Assembly (NCBI GenBank): GCA_900545075.1
Contig: UQXT01000053.1
Span: 1 to 15,358 of the forward strand
Direction: 5' to 3'
DNA from: an uncultured Collinsella sp.
GTDB taxonomy: Bacteria; Actinomycetota; Coriobacteriia; Coriobacteriales; Coriobacteriaceae
DNA length: 15,358 bases
The notes under the pieces are model-generated. The model saw only the letters and a list, made by a program, of their open reading frames with translations, was not told where the DNA came from and searched no databases. Both the position numbers and the translations under genes were made by a program. Below, piece after piece: positions 6,747 through 13,877 of this stretch. Positions within the stretch are counted from its first letter, which is position 1. Every line of letters begins with the position of its first letter.

Positions 6747-7505
6747 GTGCTCAAAGCAGTCGTTTTCGATATGGACGAAACGCTTCTTAGCATCAACCTC
6801 AACGCGTTCATCCTTCGCTATTTTAAGGATGTCTCATCGATGCTCGCGGATATCGGGCGCCGCAGCCGCGGTGGCACGATGGCGCGCCTCGGCACCATCC
6901 TGGTCGACCTCAACGCCAATCGCCGCAGCGGCACGGACAACCGCACCAATCTTAAGTTTTACCAAGAAGAGGTCGAGCGCCGATGCGGGATCTGTCTCTC
7001 CGATCCCCTCATCTACGAGGCGTTTACCTACTATGACCATGAAGTTCTTCCGTACAAGAACGACGAACTCATCAACGCCCACGCCATGCCGGGCGCACAC
7101 GCCGCGCTTCAGGCCGTACAGGACGCAGGGCTGCGCTGCGCGCTCTTTACCAACCCCAGCTTTCCGCAGGGGGCCATCGAGTGCCGCATGGGTTGGGGCG
7201 ACCTGGCCGACGCCCCCTTTGAGCTCATCACGCACATGGGAAACGCCACCCGCTGCAAGCCCGATGCCACCTACTATCTAGAGCAGCTTCAGGTGATGGG
7301 ACTCGAGCCACACGAGGTCCTTATGGTGGGCAACGATCCCAAACGCGACTTCCCGTCCCCCGATTGCGGCATCCAAACCGCCTTTGTGGGCCAAGGCAAG
7401 CCCAGCCGAGCCACCTGGCGCGGAACCATGGAAGACTTCGCCCGCGACTTTAACGCCGTAATCGAGGCCTTCTACGAACACCAAATAGCCAACGAACTGT
7501 CATAG
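6747..7505 (+). CDS. HAD-superfamily hydrolase (phosphoglycolate phosphatase-like)
   Basis: The 252-residue cytoplasmic protein has all four HAD motifs: DMDET (8-12) with the nucleophile Asp8 and acid Asp10, T135-N in FTNPS, Lys171 in RCKPD, and GNDPKRD (195-201). The helical cap between motifs I and II fits subfamily I phosphatases that act on small phosphorylated metabolites; the substrate is not predictable. Although the frame is open back to 6576, the GTG at 6747 is chosen. GAAAGG lies 7 nt before it (6734-6739), and the next codons, LKAVVFDMDE, form the usual start of the HAD fold. It converges on cyuA with structured repeat copy B between, and has no ordinary terminator of its own. Confidence 0.88.
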   Translation: MLKAVVFDMDETLLSINLNAFILRYFKDVSSMLADIGRRSRGGTMARLGTILVDLNANRRSGTDNRTNLKFYQEEVERRCGICLSDPLIYEAFTYYDHEVLPYKNDELINAHAMPGAHAALQAVQDAGLRCALFTNPSFPQGAIECRMGWGDLADAPFELITHMGNATRCKPDATYYLEQLQVMGLEPHEVLMVGNDPKRDFPSPDCGIQTAFVGQGKPSRATWRGTMEDFARDFNAVIEAFYEHQIANELS

Positions 7506-7554
7506 AACCCCTCACTCGCTCCAAACAAAACAACGCCGCAGGTTGAGCATAAGC

Positions 7555-7669
7555 CAGCGAAAACGCCCCTAAGCGAGCAATGTGCCTTGAAAGAGGAGGG
7601 CATAGGCCTTCTGGCCATGCCCGACGATTGAAAGGTAGATTGCCGCTTAGGGGCGTTTGCAGCGTCGAC
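7555..7669. repeat. Structured repeat element, copy B (between HAD gene and cyuA)
   Basis: This is the second copy of the element at 4459-4574. The outer arms AAACGCCCCTAAGCG (7561-7575) and their exact complement (7644-7658) form 15 bp. Seven of those pairs differ from copy A, each with a matching change on the other arm. The inner hairpin (7598-7622) keeps GGGCAT/ATGCCC, a one-base bulge, GGCC/GGCC and a TTCT loop. TTGAAAG again occurs on both sides. Flanks CAGCGAAAA and TTTGCAGCGTC are conserved. It sits 2 nt from the cyuA 3' hairpin and 50 nt from the HAD stop. Confidence 0.85.
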
Positions 7670-7671
7670 CG

Positions 7672-7699
7672 GTTACGCGGTTTGGTAAAACCGCGTAAC
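7672..7699 (-). other. Perfect hairpin touching the cyuA stop codon
   Basis: GTTACGCGGTTT (7672-7683) and AAACCGCGTAAC (7688-7699) form a 12-bp stem with a 4-nt loop. It overlaps the last base of the cyuA stop codon. Neither strand has a T-run after it, so it is not a standard terminator; it may protect the mRNA 3' end or act with the adjacent structured repeat. Confidence 0.6.
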
Positions 7700-9018
7700 T
7701 AACAAACCTGGGTTTTGCCGATCATGATGTTGAGGATCTCGACGTCGGTATCTTTCATACCCACACGGCCCACGTAGCCCATGCTGGCGATTGTCTGCTC
7801 AACGGTATCCTGGATCAGGCCCTCGCCGGCGCGGAAGCCGCGACCCTGCATAGCCATATCGTGGCCCAGAATCGCTGCATCAACGGCAGCCGAGATCTTG
7901 GCGGCACAGCTCGCCTTGGCGCCGTCGCACACGATGCCGCCCACATTGCCAAGCGTATTCGATACCGTCGCGCCAATCTGCTCGCGCGTGCCACCGCACA
8001 GCCAGGTAATGGCTGCACCGGCACCGCACGCGGCGCAAATCGCACCGCAAAACGCCGAGAGCGCACCAATATAGCTCTTGATATGCACGGCGATAAGATC
8101 AGACAGCATCACGGCGCGCACCAGGCGCTCGTGGTCGCAGCGCAGGTACTCGGCATACTCCATGACGGGCAATGCGCAGGTAATGCCTTGATTACCCGAG
8201 CCGCACACAATGGCGACCGGCAGCGCGCAACCGTTCATGCGGGCGTCGGATCCGGCGGCCGCACGGGCACGGGCACGGCAGGCGACGTCATCGGCACGAG
8301 CACCCAGCAGCGTGCGGCCCACCTCGGCGCCCCAAGCGTGCGCAAGGCCCTCGGCACTGATCGCGCCATTCAGCTCAATCTGACGCTCAACGGCAGCGCG
8401 GGCGTCCTCAATGTCGCCGTCCTCAATAAAGTCGATGATGGACTCAATCGACATGGGCGTGTCGGCCTTATCCGCCGCCCGCTCGGCCACCACACGCTCG
8501 GCGCAGGCGGCACACTCCCCCGCCGACTTGCCGCATACCGGAATACCGTCGAGCGTATGGCACGTGACATTGGTGTGATGATCGGTAATCTCGACGACCG
8601 CGGTATGGCCCCCGGCCGTGGCAGTCACCTTGATGTAGAGGTTGGGCACACCCTCGACAAGCGACACATCGCAGTAGCCGGCGTCGGCGAGGAGCTCGGC
8701 CACGCGTGCACGGTCTTCATCGTTAACGCTCTCGAGCACCTCGAGAGCGCTCTTAGCGTCGCCGCCCACGGCACCCAACACGGCCGCAGCCTCAATACCA
8801 TGCATTCCGCCCGAATTGGGCACGGTCACGCTCTTAACGTTCTTGATGATGTTGCCCGAGCAGGCAACGTCCATGTGATCGGGTTCGCAACCGAGCGTCT
8901 GGCTCGCCAGCGCCGCTGCATAGGCAACGGCAATGGGCTCGGTGCAGCCGAGTGCACAGACAAGTTCGCGGTTCAAAACATCGCAAAACGCGGCATCACG
9001 GATGGAATCGGTAGGCAT
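7699..9018 (-). CDS. cyuA: L-cysteine desulfidase (CyuA/CdsB, UPF0597 family)
   Basis: The 439-residue cytoplasmic enzyme matches the UPF0597/YhaM family, now known as Fe-S dependent L-cysteine desulfidase, which converts cysteine to pyruvate, ammonia and sulfide. Related serine dehydratase alpha domains share the fold. Visible motifs are ALGCTEPIA with Cys25, SGNIIKN (54-60), GSGNQGI (273-279), and the cysteine-rich SAFCGAICAACGAG (321-334). VCDGAKASC (363-371) follows; Cys residues in these segments likely hold the cluster. The ATG at 9018 has AGGAG 6 nt upstream. It stands alone, divergent from rpiB, and ends in a hairpin followed by structured repeat copy B. It would supply the sulfide that MetY uses. 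Confidence 0.88.
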   Translation of the reverse strand: MPTDSIRDAAFCDVLNRELVCALGCTEPIAVAYAAALASQTLGCEPDHMDVACSGNIIKNVKSVTVPNSGGMHGIEAAAVLGAVGGDAKSALEVLESVNDEDRARVAELLADAGYCDVSLVEGVPNLYIKVTATAGGHTAVVEITDHHTNVTCHTLDGIPVCGKSAGECAACAERVVAERAADKADTPMSIESIIDFIEDGDIEDARAAVERQIELNGAISAEGLAHAWGAEVGRTLLGARADDVACRARARAAAGSDARMNGCALPVAIVCGSGNQGITCALPVMEYAEYLRCDHERLVRAVMLSDLIAVHIKSYIGALSAFCGAICAACGAGAAITWLCGGTREQIGATVSNTLGNVGGIVCDGAKASCAAKISAAVDAAILGHDMAMQGRGFRAGEGLIQDTVEQTIASMGYVGRVGMKDTDVEILNIMIGKTQVC

Positions 9019-9072
9019 AGGTATCTCCTGCTTGCATAACGGGCTGGGCTCTCAAAAAAGTTAGCTCCTTTA

Positions 9073-9092
9073 TTTGATAACAATGCATCAAA
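9073..9092. promoter_or_regulatory. Inverted repeat TTTGAT-N8-ATCAAA in the cyuA/rpiB intergenic region
   Basis: Perfect 6-bp arms at 9073-9078 and 9087-9092 are separated by 8 nt. They lie 55 nt ahead of cyuA in the divergent promoter region. The spacing is typical of dimeric regulator sites. No regulator gene is nearby to name. Confidence 0.3.
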
Positions 9093-9177
9093 AACCGCAA
9101 CCATGGTTCCGGCAGACGGCGCTCAAGCGCAAACTGACAACATTCATTCACGAGAAGCCAGTCTTGTTGCCTGCTAA

Positions 9178-9207
9178 AGCGTTTGACCAAAAAACGCTCG
9201 AGCGTTT
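9178..9207. promoter_or_regulatory. Palindromic cluster upstream of rpiB
   Basis: AAACGCTCGAGCGTTT (9192-9207) is a perfect 16-bp palindrome, and another AGCGTTT at 9178-9184 precedes it. The cluster lies about 80 nt before the rpiB start and just upstream of a TATCAT -10-like box (9223-9228), a normal place for an operator. No clear -35 is seen. Confidence 0.4.
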
Positions 9208-9288
9208 ACGCAAAAGTCGCGCTATCATGCAGTCGAACGCGGTAAAACCTTTAGCATTTGCGCCGCACAGACCAGAGAGGAACCACTC

Positions 9289-9756
9289 ATGAAGATTGGT
9301 ATCGGCAACGACCACGCCGCCGTCGAGCTCAAGAACATCATCTCCGAGCACCTGAAGGAGCGCGGCTGCGAGGTCGTGAACTTTGGCACCGACACCTCCG
9401 AGAGCTTTGACTACCCCATCGCCGGCTACAAGGTGGGTAAGGCCGTTGCCAACGGCGACGTCGACCTGGGCATCCTCATCTGTGGCACCGGTGTCGGGAT
9501 TAGCCTGGCTGCCAACAAGGTCGAGGGCGTACGCGCCGTCGTGTGCTCCGAGCCCTTCAGCGCCAAGCTCTCCCGCATGCACAACAACACCAACGTGCTC
9601 GCCTTTGGTGCCCGTGTCGTGGGCTCCGAGCTCGCTAAGATGATCGTCGACGAGTGGCTCGACGCCGAGTTTGAGGGCGGCCGTCACGAGCGTCGCGTTA
9701 ACCTCCTCAACGAGATCGATCACACGCGCGGCCTCAAGGTCGTCGACGAGGCCTAA
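9289..9756 (+). CDS. rpiB: Ribose-5-phosphate isomerase B
   Basis: RpiB interconverts ribose 5-phosphate and ribulose 5-phosphate in the pentose phosphate pathway. The 155-residue protein carries the family signatures: NDHAA (Asp8, His9), ICGTGVGISLAANK with catalytic Cys65 and Thr67 (64-77), and RMHNNTNVLAFGARV with His98 (97-110). GRHERR (131-136) supplies phosphate-binding Arg and His residues. LacA/LacB and sugar-phosphate isomerases of the same fold are alternatives, but length and motifs fit RpiB best. The ATG at 9289 follows GAGAGGA by about 8 nt. It is a single gene with its own terminator, converging on ndk. Confidence 0.93.
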   Translation: MKIGIGNDHAAVELKNIISEHLKERGCEVVNFGTDTSESFDYPIAGYKVGKAVANGDVDLGILICGTGVGISLAANKVEGVRAVVCSEPFSAKLSRMHNNTNVLAFGARVVGSELAKMIVDEWLDAEFEGGRHERRVNLLNEIDHTRGLKVVDEA

Positions 9757-9782
9757 ACCACTCAGTGCCACAAGCTAACAGC

Positions 9783-9830
9783 AGGGGCCCGCTCGGAACT
9801 CATGACCGAGCGGACCCCTTCATAGATTTT
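9783..9830 (+). terminator. Terminator of rpiB
   Basis: The 14-position stem formed by 9783-9796 and 9806-9819 has one mismatch and a 9-nt loop. It is followed by a T-containing tail that ends in TTTT at 9827-9830. The tail is weaker than at the other terminators here. Confidence 0.65.
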
Positions 9831-9833
9831 GGA

Positions 9834-9869
9834 ATAAAAGGGCGCCGCGGATGGAGTTCCGCGGCGCCC
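9834..9869 (-). terminator. Rho-independent terminator of ndk
   Basis: A perfect 12-bp GC-rich stem is formed by 9840-9851 and 9858-9869 around a 6-nt loop. On the minus strand it is followed by TTTTAT (complement of 9834-9839). It lies just past the ndk stop and back to back with the rpiB terminator. Confidence 0.85.
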
Positions 9870-9907
9870 AAGCCACACGCTAACAGCTTTAAGGAGTCAA
9901 AGCTGGT

Positions 9908-10312
9908 TTAGCCAAAGAAGCGCTTGATCTCAATCTCGGCGTTCTCCAGGCAGTCGGAGCCGTGGATCACGTTGGCGTTGACATCGACGGCAAAGTCGCC
10001 GCGGATGGTACCAGGAGCAGCGTCAAGCGGATTAGTAGCGCCCATGAGGGTGCGCATCTTAGCAACAGCGGAGAGACCGGAAACGACCATCTTGACGACC
10101 GGACCGCTCGTCATAAAGTCGCAGAGACCGCCAAAGAAGGGCTTGTCGGCCAGATGGGCGTAGTGCTCCTCGACGGTAGCGCGCTCGAGCGTGGTCATCT
10201 CCATGCGCTCGATGACAAGGCCGCTGCGCTCAATGCGAGCAACGATCTCGCCGATCTTGCGGTCGCGCACGGCGTCGGGCTTAATCATGATGAAGGTCTT
10301 CTCGATAGCCAT
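9908..10312 (-). CDS. ndk: Nucleoside-diphosphate kinase
   Basis: Ndk moves the gamma-phosphate from ATP to other NDPs through a phosphohistidine and balances NTP pools in the cytoplasm. The 134-residue length is typical. Active-site residues are in place: Lys11 (IKPDAV), Tyr51, Arg87, Thr93, Arg104, Asn114 and the phosphorylated His117 in NVIHGSD. The ATG at 10312 is preceded by GAAAGG at about 8 nt. That ribosome binding site, CTTGAAAGGC, is identical over 10 nt to part of structured repeat copy A (4532-4541). A promoter candidate is at 10377-10405 and a terminator follows, so it is monocistronic. Confidence 0.96.
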   Translation of the reverse strand: MAIEKTFIMIKPDAVRDRKIGEIVARIERSGLVIERMEMTTLERATVEEHYAHLADKPFFGGLCDFMTSGPVVKMVVSGLSAVAKMRTLMGATNPLDAAPGTIRGDFAVDVNANVIHGSDCLENAEIEIKRFFG

Positions 10313-10376
10313 AAAAGTAGCCTTTCAAGTAGGTTCGCGCGTGCCCAAGTCCCATTCCGGCACCCGCCTGGACTGC

Positions 10377-10405
10377 ATCGTAACAGAGTTTTAGCTGCAG
10401 TTAAA
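10377..10405 (-). promoter_or_regulatory. Candidate promoter of ndk
   Basis: On the minus strand TTTAAC (10405-10400) and TACGAT (10382-10377) are 17 nt apart, within an AT-rich stretch. The -10 matches 4 of 6 positions and the -35 only 3 of 6. The implied start leaves a leader of about 55-60 nt. Confidence 0.4.
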
Positions 10406-10611
10406 CAAAAAGCTGTTTATTGAAACGTTGCAATTTATTAAAGCGCTCCATATGTGTCACTTCTGTTTCGAAGCCCGATTAGAGTACCATCCGACCGCCC
10501 ATCAACCGCGCCGAACAGAGCAGGCGGTCGGTTGCCGCCCGCGAACGTATCCCCTTCACAACCTGCCCAAAGGTCCTACAGAAGTTCTCGACAAGCCCCT
10601 CCCCCATAGCA
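10406..10611. other. Gap between the ndk promoter and the argH terminator, with one hairpin
   Basis: No supported gene is seen in this stretch. CCGACCGCC (10491-10499) and GGCGGTCGG (10523-10531) form a perfect 9-bp stem around a 23-nt loop, with no T-run on either side. The segment around 10406-10450 is AT-rich and lies upstream of the ndk promoter. Confidence 0.5.
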
Positions 10612-10646
10612 ACAAAATACGGGCGCCCACATCAGCAGGCGCCCGT
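10612..10646 (-). terminator. Rho-independent terminator of argH
   Basis: ACGGGCGCC (10619-10627) pairs perfectly with GGCGCCCGT (10638-10646) over a 10-nt loop. On the minus strand it is followed by ATTTTGTT. It lies about 50 nt past the argH stop. Confidence 0.85.
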
Positions 10647-10697
10647 AAAGCGAAAACGATTTATCAATAAATGGACAATACGTCTTCAGCCAAACCT

Positions 10698-12128
10698 CTA
10701 CTTTGCCCCGTGACCCATCTCGACGACCTTGGTTAGCGATCCAAACACACCTTCGTCGACCACGAGCTGCGCCTCGGCACGCTGCAGCTGCACGGCAACG
10801 GCGGCAGGGGCGGTGCCGCCCTCGGTCGTGCGCGCAGCGACAATCGACGGGATGTCGAGCGCCTCGGTAATGTCGCGCTCAAAGAGCGGGCTTGCCTCCT
10901 GGAACACCTCAAACGGCAGGTCCTCAAGATTGCAGCCGCGCTTCTCGCACATCAGGACCAGATGGCCCACCACGGCATGTGCCTCGCGGAACGGCAGACC
11001 ACGCTTAGCCAGGTAATCGGCAACATCGGTGGCGGCAAGGTGACCCACGCCGCACTCGCGCGCCATGGCATCCTCGTTGACGGTCCAAGTCGAAATCATA
11101 CCGGCCATAACCGACAGGCACTGCATGAGCGTATGGGCGGTATCGAGCACGCCCTCCTTGTCCTCCTGCAAGTCCTTGTTATAAGCAAGCGGCAGGCCCT
11201 TCATGGTTACCAGCAGCTGCACCAGGTTGCCGTACACGCGACCGCTCTTGCCGCGGATAAGCTCGGCAAAGTCGGGGTTCTTCTTCTGCGGCATGATGGA
11301 CGAGCCGGTGGAGTACGAGTCGGAAAGCGTGATAAAGCCAAATTCGGAGCTCGACCACAGCACGATCTCCTCGGAAAGACGCGACAGGTGCATCGCCATG
11401 ACGGATCCGGCGTAATGCAGATCGAGCAGGAAATCACGGTCGGAAACCGCATCGAGCGAGTTGGGAATCACGCCCGCAAAGCCAAGTTCGGCAGCCGTCA
11501 TCTGGCGATCGAGCGGATAGCTCGTACCGGCAAGCGCGACAGCACCCAGCGGGCAGTTGTCGGCGGCATCAAAGGCGGCCTTCAGGCGCGTAAAGTCGCG
11601 CGCGAACATCCAGGAATACGCCAGCAGATGATGCGACAGCAGCACGGGCTGAGCGTGCTGCATGTGCGTGTAGCCCGGCAGAATTACCTTGTCGTACTTC
11701 TTAGCCGCATCCACCAGCACATGGCGCAGCTCTAGATTGGCCTCCATGAGCTCCTTGGCCAGCGCCTTGACGCCCAGGCGCGTATCGGTCGCCACCTGGT
11801 CGTTGCGCGAACGCCCAGTATGCAAGCGCTTGCCAGCCTCGCCGATGCGACGCGTCAGCTCGCTCTCGATGGACATATGAATGTCCTCGTCGTTGATGTC
11901 GAAGGTGAAGTTGCCGGCATCGATATCCTGTTCGATTCCGGTCAGACCCTCGGCAATCGCCTGCTCGTCCTCGGCACTGATGATGCCCTGGGCCGCCAGC
12001 ATTTTGGCATGCGCCTTAGAGCCGGCGATATCCTGCTTATAGAGATGTTTGTCGACCGGCAGCGACGCGCCAAACTCCTGCGTGACCTCGGCCACGCCCG
12101 CCTCAAAACGACCGCCCCAAAGAGCCAT
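10698..12128 (-). CDS. argH: Argininosuccinate lyase
   Basis: ArgH splits argininosuccinate into arginine and fumarate, the last step of arginine synthesis. The 476-residue protein has the fumarase/aspartase superfamily regions: TGRSRNDQ (104-111), THMQHAQ with the conserved His155 (154-160), and the signature SSIMPQKKNPD with the catalytic-loop serine (276-286). The frame is open to 12203, but the ATG at 12128 is chosen. AAAGGAG lies 8 nt upstream, and MALWGGRFE is the usual ArgH start. It lies downstream of argG on the same strand but 522 nt away, with a terminator-like hairpin and a small ORF between them, so the two may be transcribed separately or with partial read-through. Confidence 0.96.
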   Translation of the reverse strand: MALWGGRFEAGVAEVTQEFGASLPVDKHLYKQDIAGSKAHAKMLAAQGIISAEDEQAIAEGLTGIEQDIDAGNFTFDINDEDIHMSIESELTRRIGEAGKRLHTGRSRNDQVATDTRLGVKALAKELMEANLELRHVLVDAAKKYDKVILPGYTHMQHAQPVLLSHHLLAYSWMFARDFTRLKAAFDAADNCPLGAVALAGTSYPLDRQMTAAELGFAGVIPNSLDAVSDRDFLLDLHYAGSVMAMHLSRLSEEIVLWSSSEFGFITLSDSYSTGSSIMPQKKNPDFAELIRGKSGRVYGNLVQLLVTMKGLPLAYNKDLQEDKEGVLDTAHTLMQCLSVMAGMISTWTVNEDAMARECGVGHLAATDVADYLAKRGLPFREAHAVVGHLVLMCEKRGCNLEDLPFEVFQEASPLFERDITEALDIPSIVAARTTEGGTAPAAVAVQLQRAEAQLVVDEGVFGSLTKVVEMGHGAK

Positions 12129-12246
12129 GGAACCGTCTCCTTTCTCCAAATACCAAAACAAGCGTCCAAAGCAATGTGCCCTGTCGCTAAAGCGATTTAT
12201 CAACCGCTAGTTTTACACACTCCCTGCCGCGCGCGGGGCCATGTGG

Positions 12247-12417
12247 CTAATTTGCAAAGAAGTGACGCACCATGCACTTGGCGCCCAACGTCTCCCTCCG
12301 GATGTTGCCCTGCGAACCATCGATCCAGGCCTTCAGGCTCATAGGAACGTCCTCGACCCTTACAGCATCGAACTCGGGCGCGAGGGCAAGCAAAGCATGC
12401 GCGATAGCATTGAACAT
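12247..12417 (-). CDS. Small protein of unknown function (56 aa) between argG and argH
   Basis: I do not recognise this protein. The ORF begins MFNAIAHALLALAPEF and ends AKCMVRHFFAN. It has a short hydrophobic N-terminal stretch (4-13), too short and too close to Glu and Asp for a convincing membrane helix. One Cys (48) and four Arg follow, including an adjacent Arg pair coded CGG-AGG (40-41). The start is well supported: GAGGAG (complement of 12426-12431) lies 8 nt before the ATG. Most third codon positions are G or C, as in neighbouring genes. It follows the hairpin at 12468-12497 and precedes argH by 118 nt. A link to arginine synthesis is only positional. Confidence 0.55.
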   Translation of the reverse strand: MFNAIAHALLALAPEFDAVRVEDVPMSLKAWIDGSQGNIRRETLGAKCMVRHFFAN

Positions 12418-12459
12418 AATGGATACTCCTCATATATATAGGCACAGAGCCGCCAAATT

Positions 12460-12497
12460 GATAGAAGGAGCCCCGCCGGACAACCCCGGCGGGGCTC
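12460..12497 (-). terminator. Hairpin terminator between argG and the small ORF
   Basis: A perfect 12-bp stem is formed by 12468-12479 and 12486-12497 with a 6-nt loop. On the minus strand the tail is CTTCTATC, T-rich but without a pure T-run, so termination may be partial. It lies about 150 nt past argG, and partial read-through would feed the small ORF and argH. Confidence 0.6.
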
Positions 12498-12650
12498 GGA
12501 CTCAGCCGCAGACACGGCATCATATATGCGGGCGGAACGTAGGGGCCACCGATGTTAAGAAGTGTCAGCAAGCATAACGAAAGGTAGGGACCCCGTGCGC
12601 CCGTTATGTATCACGCGGATGGGCCGCGCGGATACCAAGGGAAGGAGGCG
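12498..12650. other. argG 3' region with an inverted repeat and a palindrome
   Basis: No gene is supported here. CATAACG (12573-12579) and CGTTATG (12602-12608) form a perfect 7-bp inverted repeat with GGG/CCC in the loop. GCATCATATATGC (12517-12529) has GCAT/ATGC arms and could be a regulator site. Neither is assigned to a known factor. Confidence 0.35.
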
Positions 12651-13877
12651 CTAGGCCTGGGCGGCAGCAGAGCTGGGGCCCTGGACCTTTGCCCACGTCT
12701 TGAGCGACAGCGTATCGATCTCGATAAAGCCGGCGCTGGCCTTCTCGTCAAACGTGGTGTCGCGGTCGTAGGTAGCCAGACCGTAGTCGTAGAGGCTGAA
12801 GGGGCTCTTGCGGCCGACGACATGGCAGTTGCCCTTAAAGAACTTCAGACGGACAGTGCCGGTCACGAACTTTTGCGTGTCGGCCATAAAGGCATCGAGC
12901 GCGTTTTTGAGCGGGCTGTACCACTGGCCGTTGTACACGGCGGTGGCCCAATCCTGCTCGAGCTTGATCTTGGTCTTGAGCAGGTCGCCCTCGACGCAGA
13001 TGTCCTCGAGCGCCTTGTGGGCGGTGATGAGCGTCAGGGCGCCGGGAACCTCGTAGCACTCGCGGCTCTTAAGGCCCACCAGGCGATCCTCGACCAGATC
13101 GAGACGGCCAAAGCCATTGTCGCCGGAGATCTTGTTGAGGGCGATGACGATCTCAGAGAGCTTCATCTTCTTGCCGTCGACGGCGACGGGCTTGCCGGCC
13201 TCAAACTCAATCTCGGTGTAGGTCGGGGTGTCCGGGGTGTCCTCGGGATTCTTGGTCATAACCCAAGCGTCGTCGAGCGGCTCATTCCAGGGATCCTCCA
13301 GGTGACCGCACTCAATGGCACGACCCCACAGGTTGTCGTCGATGGAGTAGGGGTTGTCGTTGGCACCCTCGGGAACCGGCACGTTGTGGGCGTGGGCATA
13401 GGCGACCTCGTCGGGGCGACACTTCAGGTCCCACTCGCGAACCGGGGCGATAACCTTGAGCTCGGGGTCGAGGGCCTTGACGGCGGCCTCAAAACGGACC
13501 TGGTCGTTACCCTTGCCGGTGCAGCCGTGGGCGACGTAGGTCGCGCCAAACTCGTGGGCGACCTCAACAAGCTTCTTGGCAAGCAGCGGGCGAGACAGGG
13601 CGGAGAGCAGCGGATACTTGTTCTCGTACATGGAGTTTGCTGCAATGGCTTTGGTCAGGAACTCATCGGAGAACTCGTCGCGCAGGTCGAGCACCTGGCA
13701 ATCGAGAACGCCCAGGTCGAGCGCCTTCTGCTTCTTGGCATCCAGTCCGGTCTCTTCCTGGCCCACGTTGCCGCAGACACAAACGACATCGAGATTCTTC
13801 TCGTCCTGGAGCCACTTGACACATACGGATGTATCAAGACCACCGGAATATGCGAGAACGACTTTTTCCTTGCTCAT
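12651..13877 (-). CDS. argG: Argininosuccinate synthase
   Basis: ArgG joins citrulline and aspartate, using ATP, to form argininosuccinate, the substrate of ArgH. The 408-residue length is normal. The N-terminal ATP-pyrophosphatase loop SGGLDTS is at 11-17. The second signature, AHGCTGKGNDQVRFE, is at 116-130. The frame is open to 13928, but the ATG at 13877 has AAAGGA about 8 nt upstream, and MSKEKVVLAYSGGLDTS is the family start. It is the first gene of the arginine cluster, divergent from the Cof phosphatase. The long open frame opposite it on the plus strand is a shadow. Confidence 0.96.
   Translation of the reverse strand: MSKEKVVLAYSGGLDTSVCVKWLQDEKNLDVVCVCGNVGQEETGLDAKKQKALDLGVLDCQVLDLRDEFSDEFLTKAIAANSMYENKYPLLSALSRPLLAKKLVEVAHEFGATYVAHGCTGKGNDQVRFEAAVKALDPELKVIAPVREWDLKCRPDEVAYAHAHNVPVPEGANDNPYSIDDNLWGRAIECGHLEDPWNEPLDDAWVMTKNPEDTPDTPTYTEIEFEAGKPVAVDGKKMKLSEIVIALNKISGDNGFGRLDLVEDRLVGLKSRECYEVPGALTLITAHKALEDICVEGDLLKTKIKLEQDWATAVYNGQWYSPLKNALDAFMADTQKFVTGTVRLKFFKGNCHVVGRKSPFSLYDYGLATYDRDTTFDEKASAGFIEIDTLSLKTWAKVQGPSSAAAQA

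Noticed and set aside
4459..7669. Structured repeats as a MITE or insertion sequence
   Set aside because: The terminal arms differ between copies while pairing is kept, whereas transposon ends should be conserved in sequence; no target-site duplication is clear.
9074..9292. 72-codon plus-strand frame overlapping the rpiB start by 4 nt
   Set aside because: It starts at TTG with no ribosome binding site, and it covers the promoter and palindromes of rpiB. The 4-nt overlap looks like coupling but is probably chance.
12517..12529. GCATCATATATGC as an ArgR operator
   Set aside because: It is an attractive palindrome near arginine genes, but it lies downstream of argG, not at a clear promoter, and I could not match it to an ArgR consensus with confidence.
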